Assembly: GCF_002019705.1 (NCBI RefSeq) | Contig: NZ_KV917377.1 | Span: 4,570,228-4,634,227 of the forward strand | DNA: 64,000 bases | Origin: Shouchella patagoniensis | GTDB lineage: Bacteria; Bacillota; Bacilli; Bacillales; Bacillaceae_D | Direction of reading: 5' to 3' | In this document: positions 16,946 through 23,934 of the stretch, piece after piece | Layout: each line of letters starts with the position of its first letter | How positions within the stretch are numbered: the first letter of the stretch is position 1 | Position numbers and translations under genes: made by a program | Notes under the pieces: model-generated | The model's input: only the letters and a program-made list of their open reading frames with translations | What the model was told of the DNA's origin: nothing | The model's database searches: none

Positions 16946-17635
16946 ATGAGCGGTAAAATCGTTGTTGTTGAAGATGATGAGCAGTTAAGTAGAATTCTTG
17001 CCGATAAATTAACAAAGTACCAATATAAAGTTATTTGCCATAGTGGAAGCAAAGACTTATTGGAGTTAATAACAGTAGAGCAACCAGAGCTTGTCTTGCT
17101 TGATATTAATCTTCCAACGTATGATGGCTTTTATTGGTGCCGACAGATTCGGAGCCAATCGAAATGCCCCATTCTTTTTATTTCAGCGCGAGAATCGGAA
17201 TTGGATCAGATTAGAGCGCTGGAAAATGGTGGTGATGATTATGTGGCTAAACCTTTTACTACAGAGGTTTTAATTGCTAAAGTTCGGAGCCATATTCGTA
17301 GAGCATATGGAGAGTATGCAAGTGGTGGTCATCAAACGATTGATTGTGGGGAGTTACGATTAAGTTATGACAAGCTTGAACTAAAATTCCGTAATCAAAC
17401 GTCATTTTTATCAAAAAAAGAAGCATTGTTACTGCAGCTATTAATGAAAAAACAATCTGGGGTTGTTGATCGGCAAATGATTTTGTCAAAGCTTTGGGAT
17501 GAAAGTGAATTTATTGATGAGAATACGTTAAATGTAAACATTTCGAGAGTACGAAAACAATTACAGCTTATTCAAGCGCCACACCGAGTAATAGCTGTCC
17601 GGGGCATTGGTTACCGTTTAACAGAAGGGGAGTAA
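16946..17635 (+). CDS. OmpR-family response regulator, BceR-like
   Basis: Receiver domain (1-115) with acidic pocket EDDE and phospho-acceptor Asp53 in LLDINLP, Lys in VAKPF; C-terminal winged helix (about 125-229) ending VRGIGYRL. Length 229 is typical of BceR/YxdJ. GAGGTGATG precedes ATG 16946. It should activate the adjacent Bce-type transporter genes through the operator at 15569-15590, but those genes are broken. Reading frame is intact, so it may still control targets elsewhere. Confidence 0.9.
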   Translation: MSGKIVVVEDDEQLSRILADKLTKYQYKVICHSGSKDLLELITVEQPELVLLDINLPTYDGFYWCRQIRSQSKCPILFISARESELDQIRALENGGDDYVAKPFTTEVLIAKVRSHIRRAYGEYASGGHQTIDCGELRLSYDKLELKFRNQTSFLSKKEALLLQLLMKKQSGVVDRQMILSKLWDESEFIDENTLNVNISRVRKQLQLIQAPHRVIAVRGIGYRLTEGE

Positions 17636-17641
17636 CAGTGA

Positions 17642-18613
17642 TTGAAGTTGTTTATAAAAGATCAACTTATTCTAATTATTATCTATATCGTCCAAGCCCT
17701 TGTTTTCTCAAGTGTTATGCTGCTTGCCTCAAATATAACTTGGTTACTTCTTTTGTATGCCCATTTCTTAAGCTTGCTTATATTTGGCATTTATCTAATC
17801 GTACGCTATTATCAATTAAAGCCGTATTATGAGCAATTGGAAAAACAACAGATACAAGATCATGATTTTTACATAAAAGGAACGGGCCCAATTATAAAAG
17901 CACATAATCAATTGTTAAATCAGTTTTATCAAGTGCATCAAAATGAGATACAAACACTAAAAGCAAACAAACATCAACATGTGAAATTTATGACTCAATG
18001 GGTTCATCAAATGAAAACTCCCGTTGCGGTAATGGAAATGATTGCTGAAGACCAACCTGAAAAAGTTCAGTTAGAGAATGAACTTGCCCGGTTAAATAAA
18101 GGATTGCAGCTCGCTTTGCACGCGGCGAGATTTGATAAGTTTGAAGAGGACTTTCATATAAAAAAAGTATGGATATTCCCTCTCGTTCGGAAGCTTATTC
18201 AGCAGAATAAACGGTTATTTATCTTCAATGAATTGTTTCCAAAAATCGAAGTGGATGAGGATGTTATCGTACATACAGATCCAAAATGGCTTGAGTTTAT
18301 GGTTGAACAATTACTAGTAAATGCGATCAAATACAGTTATAAACAAACGACTGTCGTTGTTCGATATGAGGAGAATATTCTTTCCGTAATTGATGCCGGT
18401 ATAGGGATTGTTGAAGAGGATTTACCTCGAATCACTAGACCATTCTACACAGGTAACAATGGGAGAAGTCATGGGGAATCTACTGGAATGGGACTTTATT
18501 TAGTAAATGAGATTGCAAAAAAGCTTTCAATGGAACTCACGTTTCGCTCAACGCTTGGTGAAGGAACCATAGCTTCTATTCAGTTGAAAAAAGCCCAAGT
18601 ATCTGGGCTTTAA
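17642..18613 (+). CDS. Intramembrane-sensing histidine kinase, BceS-like
   Basis: Two membrane helices (about 8-29 and 33-54) joined by only a few outside residues, so no extracellular sensor; such kinases get their signal from the partner BceAB transporter. Phospho-His122 lies in QWVHQMKTPVAV; ATP-binding boxes N (QLLVNAIKYS), G1 (DAGIGI) and G2 (GMGLYLV) are intact. TTG 17642 starts 6 bases after the regulator stop behind AGGGGAG. Frame intact despite loss of the transporter. Confidence 0.9.
   Translation: MKLFIKDQLILIIIYIVQALVFSSVMLLASNITWLLLLYAHFLSLLIFGIYLIVRYYQLKPYYEQLEKQQIQDHDFYIKGTGPIIKAHNQLLNQFYQVHQNEIQTLKANKHQHVKFMTQWVHQMKTPVAVMEMIAEDQPEKVQLENELARLNKGLQLALHAARFDKFEEDFHIKKVWIFPLVRKLIQQNKRLFIFNELFPKIEVDEDVIVHTDPKWLEFMVEQLLVNAIKYSYKQTTVVVRYEENILSVIDAGIGIVEEDLPRITRPFYTGNNGRSHGESTGMGLYLVNEIAKKLSMELTFRSTLGEGTIASIQLKKAQVSGL
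18587..18611 (-). terminator. Minus-strand terminator for the small gene at 18621-18758
   Basis: AAAGCCCA/TGGGCTTT stem (18590-18597 with 18604-18611); the T-run (complement of 18587-18592) lies on the minus side only. It overlaps the end of the kinase gene. Confidence 0.8.
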
Positions 18614-18620
18614 GAACGCA

Positions 18621-18758
18621 TTACTTTTCTTGTTTTTTTGATGTTGATTTATTTGTTCCATTATCAACTAATTCACTTGCAACTTCTTCATTAAATAATG
18701 ATTCGGTTGGTGTCTGATTGTTTGTTAATGCTTTTTTTGATTGTTTGTTTCGTTTCAA
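18621..18758 (-). CDS. Small 45-aa protein, probable sporulation gene
   Basis: Encodes a 45-residue, Lys/Asn/Thr-rich hydrophilic protein (starts MKRNKQSKKALTNN, middle LFNEEVASELVDNG, ends SKKQEK). TTG start lies 6 bases after an ideal GGAGGTGG. A minus-strand terminator follows directly, and a sigma-G/F-like promoter precedes it (see 18778-18808). Composition and the FNEEVASEL segment recall small acid-soluble spore proteins, but I cannot assign it to a named Ssp family. The gene structure is well supported; the spore role is inference. Confidence 0.7.
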   Translation of the reverse strand: MKRNKQSKKALTNNQTPTESLFNEEVASELVDNGTNKSTSKKQEK

Positions 18759-18777
18759 GTTTATCCACCTCCACGCA

Positions 18778-18808
18778 TACTATGTCCGCAACATCCTAAC
18801 GATATACA
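18778..18808 (-). promoter_or_regulatory. Sigma-G/F-like promoter of the 45-aa gene
   Basis: On the minus strand: TGTATA (18808-18803), 18-base spacer, CATAGTA (18784-18778). Forespore consensus is TGMATA and CATACTA, so 5/6 and 6/7 match. The distance to the ribosome site is very short, as is common in spore genes. Confidence 0.55.
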
Positions 18809-18832
18809 ATAAGAATGAAGGGGAATTGATTA

Positions 18833-19465
18833 ATGGCAAAACAAAAGTACTATGTAGTCTGGCAAGGTCGAAAAACAGGGATATTCCGCTCATGGGCGGA
18901 ATGCGAAGCTCAAGTAAAAGGGTTTACAGGAGCAAGATTTAAATCTTATTTAACTTTACCTGAGGCAGAAGCAGCATTTAGCGGCCAACCTGCACCAAAA
19001 AAAGGTCGGGCTACGGCACGAACAACAAAAGCAAAAACAGTCACGCCGCCAGATCCTGTTATTTGGGAAAGCATTAGTGTGGATGTCGGAAGTCATGGCA
19101 ACCCTGGAAAAGTGGAATATAAAGGTGTTGACACAAGGACTGGCGAAGTATTGTTTGAAAAACCACCTATTACGATGGGGACAAATAATATGGGCGAGTT
19201 TTTAGCTATTGTTCATGGACTTGCTTATGTGAAAAACCAGGGTTCCAGTAAACCAATTTATTCAGATTCACGAACTGCAATCGGTTGGGTGAAAAAGAAG
19301 AAAGCCAATTCAACGTTAACACGTACATCTGAAACAGAAGAAATATGGACACTTGTGGATCGAGCGGAGCAGTGGCTGAAAGAAAACCCCAATCATAATC
19401 CAGTTTATAAATGGGACACAAAGGCTTATGGAGAAATAAAAGCAGATTACGGTAGAAAAAGCTAA
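18833..19465 (+). CDS. rnhA: Ribonuclease HI with N-terminal viroplasmin domain
   Basis: Cuts the RNA strand of RNA-DNA hybrids. Residues 1-50 are the caulimovirus viroplasmin hybrid-binding domain (KYYVVWQGRKTGIF, FKSYLTLPEAEAAF); a flexible Lys/Ala/Thr linker (51-74) follows; the catalytic domain runs 75-210. All five catalytic residues align with the B. halodurans enzyme: D84 (SVDVGS), E122 (NNMGEF), D145 (YSDS), E201 and D205 (YGEIKADYG). The linker is longer than in B. halodurans. GAAGGGGAATTG precedes ATG 18833. Confidence 0.95.
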   Translation: MAKQKYYVVWQGRKTGIFRSWAECEAQVKGFTGARFKSYLTLPEAEAAFSGQPAPKKGRATARTTKAKTVTPPDPVIWESISVDVGSHGNPGKVEYKGVDTRTGEVLFEKPPITMGTNNMGEFLAIVHGLAYVKNQGSSKPIYSDSRTAIGWVKKKKANSTLTRTSETEEIWTLVDRAEQWLKENPNHNPVYKWDTKAYGEIKADYGRKS

Positions 19466-19536
19466 CCAGTAGATTGAAAATTGAACGCAACGGGTAGAAA
19501 CGTATTAGTGGGACTTGATGAAAGGAAGTGCTCTCA

Positions 19537-20898
19537 ATGTATGAGACGTTAAAAAGCGTTCAACAGGAATATGTATTTTCTGGAGCGACAAAATCATCTT
19601 CATTTAGAAAACAACAATTAACTAAATTAAGAGAAATGTTAACACAGCATGAAGATGATTTGTTAAAAGCAGTAAATAAAGACTTAAATAAACAAAAGAC
19701 AGAAGCTTTTATGACTGAGCTTGGAAATGTTTATCAAGAAATTAGCCACGCAATTGACTCTCTTGATGAGTGGATGGAACCTATTAAAGTTAAAACACCA
19801 GTAAGTCACACTGGTTCAAAGAGTTATATTTTGTCCGAACCATATGGAAGTGTATTAATTATTGCACCGTGGAACTATCCCATCCAACTTACTTTCTCAC
19901 CTCTAGTTGGTGCGCTAGCCGCTGGGAATTGTGCGGTTATTAAACCATCCGAATTAACGCCGCACACGTCGAGTGCGATCGCAGCCGCTGTTCGAGCGAC
20001 CTTCCCACAAGAACTGGTTACCGTGGTTGAAGGTGATGCCAAAACGGCAGAGGCGTTGCTCGATCAACCGTTTGATTATATTTTTTTCACAGGCAGTGTT
20101 GCTGTTGGAAAAATTGTAATGCGGAAAGCAGCAGAACACTTAACGCCTCATACGTTAGAACTAGGCGGAAAAAGCCCAGCAATTGTTACGGAAGACGCGA
20201 AGCTTGATCTGGCAGCAAAGCGGATTGCTTGGGGGAAATTTACGAATGCAGGGCAGACATGCATTGCACCTGATTATGTATTGGTGGACGAGAATGTGTA
20301 CAAAAAGTTTATGAAAAAACTACAAGACCATGCGTACTCGATGTTTTCAGATCGGACAAAAAATGGAACCTATACGCAAATCGTTAACGAAAAACATTAT
20401 GACAGACTGTATCAGTACTTAGGCAATGGATCTGTTGCTCTTGGAGGACAGTATTCAAGAGAAGATCGACTGATTTCTCCAACGATTTTAACGGATGTGG
20501 AATGGGACGCTCCAATTATGCAAGAGGAGATTTTTGGACCTATTCTACCTATTTTTACTTATAAAACATCAGCAGAAGCATTGATGCGTGTACGTTCCCT
20601 CCCAAATCCACTTGCACTGTATGTGTTCTCTGAAAAAGAACAGACGCAACAATTGTTTACAGAGCAGCTGTCGTTTGGAGGAGGTTGTATTAATGACACA
20701 ATAATGCATGTGGCTAATCCGTATTTGCCTTTTGGAGGAAAAGGACCAAGCGGGATTGGTGCTTATCATGGATATGAAAGTTTCCGTACATTTTCTCATC
20801 AAAAGGGCATGTTAAAACAAACAACAAAATTTGATATGCCACTTCGTTATAAACAAGGGAAGCTAGCAAATAAAATGATACGGAATGTATTTAAATAG
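19537..20898 (+). CDS. aldX: Aldehyde dehydrogenase, YwdH/AldX type
   Basis: NAD(P)-dependent oxidation of aldehydes to acids. ATG 19537 preferred over GTG 19528, as AGGAAG at 19523-19528 overlaps the latter. Class-3-like short ALDH (453 residues): nucleotide site IIAPWNYP and FTGSVAVGK, catalytic Glu in LELGGKSP, catalytic Cys in NAGQTCIAPD. The C-terminus after SGIGAYHGYESF is typical of membrane-associated fatty-aldehyde dehydrogenases. The monooxygenase gene starts 11 bases later, so they are probably co-transcribed; a metabolic link is not obvious. Confidence 0.9.
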   Translation: MYETLKSVQQEYVFSGATKSSSFRKQQLTKLREMLTQHEDDLLKAVNKDLNKQKTEAFMTELGNVYQEISHAIDSLDEWMEPIKVKTPVSHTGSKSYILSEPYGSVLIIAPWNYPIQLTFSPLVGALAAGNCAVIKPSELTPHTSSAIAAAVRATFPQELVTVVEGDAKTAEALLDQPFDYIFFTGSVAVGKIVMRKAAEHLTPHTLELGGKSPAIVTEDAKLDLAAKRIAWGKFTNAGQTCIAPDYVLVDENVYKKFMKKLQDHAYSMFSDRTKNGTYTQIVNEKHYDRLYQYLGNGSVALGGQYSREDRLISPTILTDVEWDAPIMQEEIFGPILPIFTYKTSAEALMRVRSLPNPLALYVFSEKEQTQQLFTEQLSFGGGCINDTIMHVANPYLPFGGKGPSGIGAYHGYESFRTFSHQKGMLKQTTKFDMPLRYKQGKLANKMIRNVFK

Positions 20899-20909
20899 GA
20901 GTGTAGATG

Positions 20910-22208
20910 ATGGAACATGCCTACGATGTAGTTGGAATTGGAATTGGTCCGTTTAATTTAGGGCTAGCTGCACTAATAAGTGAGCGTACTGATTTAAAAG
21001 CAGCCTTCTTTGATGAAAATAATGTATTTCAATGGCATCCGGGTATGCTATTAGATGGGACCGATTTACAGGTCCCTTTTTTAGCGGATCTTGTTACGTT
21101 AGCCAACCCAATGAGTCGCTATAGTTTCTTAAACTATGCACATACACATAACCGTTTAATGTCTTTTTTTATGTTTAATCGCTTTGATGTTCCAAGAATG
21201 GAATACAATGCTTATTGTCAATGGGTTTCACAAGAGCTAGATAATTGCCATTTTGGTAATCGCGTGGAAAACGTAACGTATGATCGGTTGAATGAGAGAT
21301 ATATTCTTAAAATAAGATCGTTGGACGAAAAAAAAGAAATGTATGCGAAGCATTTAATTGTAGGAACTGGGAGTTCTCCATTAGTTCCTGGAGATTTAGC
21401 TAATACTCTAAATGAAGATATTATCCATTCAAGCGATTATAAAGGCTATGAAAAAGAGTTGAAAGAAGCCCGTTCCATTACAGTTGTTGGTTCTGGTCAA
21501 AGTGCAGCAGAGATTTTTTATAAGCTGCTTGAAAGTCAATTGGAACATAAATATGAACTTAGCTGGTTTACAAGATCAGCCGGTTTTTTCCAGCTCGAGT
21601 ATTCAAAGATCGGTCAGGAGCTCTTTTCACCAGATTATGTTGACTATTTTCATCGCTTACCTTATGAGACACGCAAAGAGGCGTTGCCGTTACTTGGGAA
21701 TTTAAGAAATGGTGTGCAACAAAAAACGCTCCATAAAATTTTTGATATGCTTTATCATCGCAGTATTCAAACAAACAGATCACCTGCTCTTATAAGGGCG
21801 AATATGGAAGTGAAACAAATTGAAAAAGTAGAAGCAAGGGAATATGTAATAAAAGGGAAACAATGGCAAGAAAAAAAGGCATTTGCTCATAAGACGGAAA
21901 AAGTAATACTAGCAACAGGTTATAAACCGCAAATCCCTGACTGGCTTCAAGCAATGACTGCTGAACTTGTAATGGAGTCGGAAAAAGAGTTTGCTGTGAC
22001 TAGAAATGCAGAATTGGTTTTTAAAGAAAAACGGAACAATCGTATATTCACGTTAACGAATTTAGAGCATAGCTTAGGGACAAGTGCAACCAACCTTGGT
22101 TTATCGGTCGAACGCAATGCCCGCATTGTTAATGAACTTATGGCTAAAGAAGTTTATCAAACGAGTCCTGGACATGTGTTTCAACAGTTTTCTATAGAAA
22201 AAGACTGA
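20910..22208 (+). CDS. Lysine/ornithine N-monooxygenase (IucD/SidA family)
   Basis: FAD- and NADPH-dependent hydroxylase of an amino-acid side-chain amine, normally the first step of hydroxamate siderophore synthesis. FAD motif GIGIGPFNLGLAA (residues 9-21), NADPH motif VVGSGQSAAEI, and the family ATGYKPQIP near 330 are all present; length about 432 is normal. Two tandem ATG codons; the second is 8 bases from AGGAG. No siderophore synthetase, acetyltransferase or transporter is nearby, so it is a solitary member. Substrate (Lys or Orn) cannot be told by eye. Confidence 0.88.
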   Translation: MEHAYDVVGIGIGPFNLGLAALISERTDLKAAFFDENNVFQWHPGMLLDGTDLQVPFLADLVTLANPMSRYSFLNYAHTHNRLMSFFMFNRFDVPRMEYNAYCQWVSQELDNCHFGNRVENVTYDRLNERYILKIRSLDEKKEMYAKHLIVGTGSSPLVPGDLANTLNEDIIHSSDYKGYEKELKEARSITVVGSGQSAAEIFYKLLESQLEHKYELSWFTRSAGFFQLEYSKIGQELFSPDYVDYFHRLPYETRKEALPLLGNLRNGVQQKTLHKIFDMLYHRSIQTNRSPALIRANMEVKQIEKVEAREYVIKGKQWQEKKAFAHKTEKVILATGYKPQIPDWLQAMTAELVMESEKEFAVTRNAELVFKEKRNNRIFTLTNLEHSLGTSATNLGLSVERNARIVNELMAKEVYQTSPGHVFQQFSIEKD

Positions 22209-22230
22209 GGTGAGCCTCGGTCTTTTTTTA
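22199..22230 (+). terminator. Rho-independent terminator
   Basis: AAAGACTGAGG pairs with CCTCGGTCTTT (one G-U) and a T-run follows; the stop codon of the monooxygenase lies in the stem. Confidence 0.88.
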
Positions 22231-22274
22231 ATGAAATTACCAAGCGATAGTAGATTTATGTATATTGAAATATG

Positions 22275-22289
22275 TAATAATAATTCTAA
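22275..22289 (+). promoter_or_regulatory. PerR box upstream of katA
   Basis: TAATAAT-A-ATTCTAA matches the PerR consensus TTATAATNATTATAA at 12 of 14 fixed positions. It lies 95 bases before the katA ATG. katA is a classic PerR target and perR itself is in this window (62705). Confidence 0.75.
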
Positions 22290-22383
22290 GAAAAGAATCT
22301 TTCCTTTTCACTAATAGGTTTAATCTAGTATAAAGAGGGGAATAGAAACAGTTATACGGTACTTTTATAGGGGGGAGTTACAT

Positions 22384-23838
22384 ATGACAAGATTAACTGA
22401 CAATCAAGGACATCCAATTTATGATAACCAAAACTCTCGAACAGCAGGTCAACATGGTCCTGCAATGCTTGAAGATTATCACTTAGTTGAAAAGTTAGCT
22501 CACTTCGACCGCGAACGTATCCCTGAACGTGTTGTGCATGCACGTGGTATAGGTGCGCATGGCGTGTTTAAGGTGAAAAACAATATGAAACGTTATACGA
22601 AAGCAGGTTTTTTAGCAGAAGACGGGAAAGAAACGCCTCTATTTGTCCGCTTTTCAACAGTTATACATGGAGGAACCTCACCTGAAACACTTCGTGATCC
22701 ACGTGGGTTTTCTGTCAAATTTTATACAGAAGAAGGAAACTATGATTTTGTTGGAAACAACTTGCCTGTATTCTTTATCCGTGATGCGATCAAGTTTCCA
22801 GATGTCATCCATTCATTAAAACCAGACCCACGAACAAATATTCAAGATCCAGACAGGTATTGGGATTTTATGTCCTTGTCGCCAGAAACAACCAATATGT
22901 TAATGCATTTGTTTACAGACGAAGGGATACCAGCTTCATACCGGGAGATGCGTGGTTCAAGTGTTCATGCGTTTAAATGGGTAAATGAACATGGCAATAT
23001 GGTTTATGTAAAACTACGTTGGATCCCTAAAAAGGGTCAGCGGAATTTATCTGCCGAACAAGCAGCGGAAATACAAGGGCAAGATTTTAACCACGCAACG
23101 AGAGATTTATATGAAGCAATTGAAAAAAAGGATTTCCCAGAGTGGGACTTATACGTTCAAATTTTAGACCCGGCTGATTTAGATAACTTTGATTTTCATC
23201 CACTTGATGCAACAAAAGATTGGTTGGAAGAAGACATTCCTTATCAATTAGTTGGAACAATGACGTTGAATCGTAACCCGGATAACGTGTTTGCTGAAAC
23301 AGAGCAAGTTGGCTTTAACCCTGGTAACCTTGTACCTGGATTTGAACCATCTGAAGATAAAATGCTACAAGGACGTATTTTCTCATACTCTGATACACAA
23401 CGTTATCGAGTGGGAGCTAACTACTTAAACTTGCCGGTTAACTGTCCTTTTGCACAGAAAGCGAATTTCCAACGTGATGGCGCAATGCCAGTCGGACAAC
23501 AAACAAACCCAATTAATTATGAACCTAACCGTTATGAAGCAACGCCTGATGAAGCGGAAGAATATACCGATTATCGCGCACCGATTAATGGAACAATTGG
23601 TCGTATAGCAATTGAAAAGAAAAATCACTTCGGTCAAGCTGGTAAGATATACCGTCGCTATGAAAAAGAAGTTCAAGATGCACTTGTGAAAAACATTGTT
23701 GGTGATTTAGAGCAAGTTGCGCAAGAAACGGCTTTGAGAGCGATATGTAATTTTTATCGGGCCGATGAAACGCTTGGTCAAAGGCTTGCTGATAAACTGA
23801 ACATCGATATCGCAGAGTATGTGCAACAATCAAAGTAA
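22384..23838 (+). CDS. katA: Vegetative heme catalase
   Basis: Monofunctional heme catalase that disproportionates hydrogen peroxide. 484 residues, small-subunit clade. Active-site His52 in VVHARGIGAHG, Asn in GNNLPVFF, heme-ligand Tyr in RIFSYSDTQRYRVG. Strong GGGGGGAG ribosome site. A PerR box lies upstream and a long palindromic terminator downstream; gene is monocistronic. Confidence 0.95.
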   Translation: MTRLTDNQGHPIYDNQNSRTAGQHGPAMLEDYHLVEKLAHFDRERIPERVVHARGIGAHGVFKVKNNMKRYTKAGFLAEDGKETPLFVRFSTVIHGGTSPETLRDPRGFSVKFYTEEGNYDFVGNNLPVFFIRDAIKFPDVIHSLKPDPRTNIQDPDRYWDFMSLSPETTNMLMHLFTDEGIPASYREMRGSSVHAFKWVNEHGNMVYVKLRWIPKKGQRNLSAEQAAEIQGQDFNHATRDLYEAIEKKDFPEWDLYVQILDPADLDNFDFHPLDATKDWLEEDIPYQLVGTMTLNRNPDNVFAETEQVGFNPGNLVPGFEPSEDKMLQGRIFSYSDTQRYRVGANYLNLPVNCPFAQKANFQRDGAMPVGQQTNPINYEPNRYEATPDEAEEYTDYRAPINGTIGRIAIEKKNHFGQAGKIYRRYEKEVQDALVKNIVGDLEQVAQETALRAICNFYRADETLGQRLADKLNIDIAEYVQQSK

Positions 23839-23849
23839 ATGGTAGATGG

Positions 23850-23887
23850 AGACGATTCGTGAGCTAGCTCATGAATCGTCTTTGTTT
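23850..23887 (+). terminator. Rho-independent terminator after katA
   Basis: Sixteen-base arms (23850-23865 with 23866-23881) with one G-U pair, then a T-rich tail. Confidence 0.85.
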
Positions 23888-23934
23888 TGCTTCGTTTCCA
23901 GAAAGTAGTTAATATAAGGAAAGGGGGGATATCG

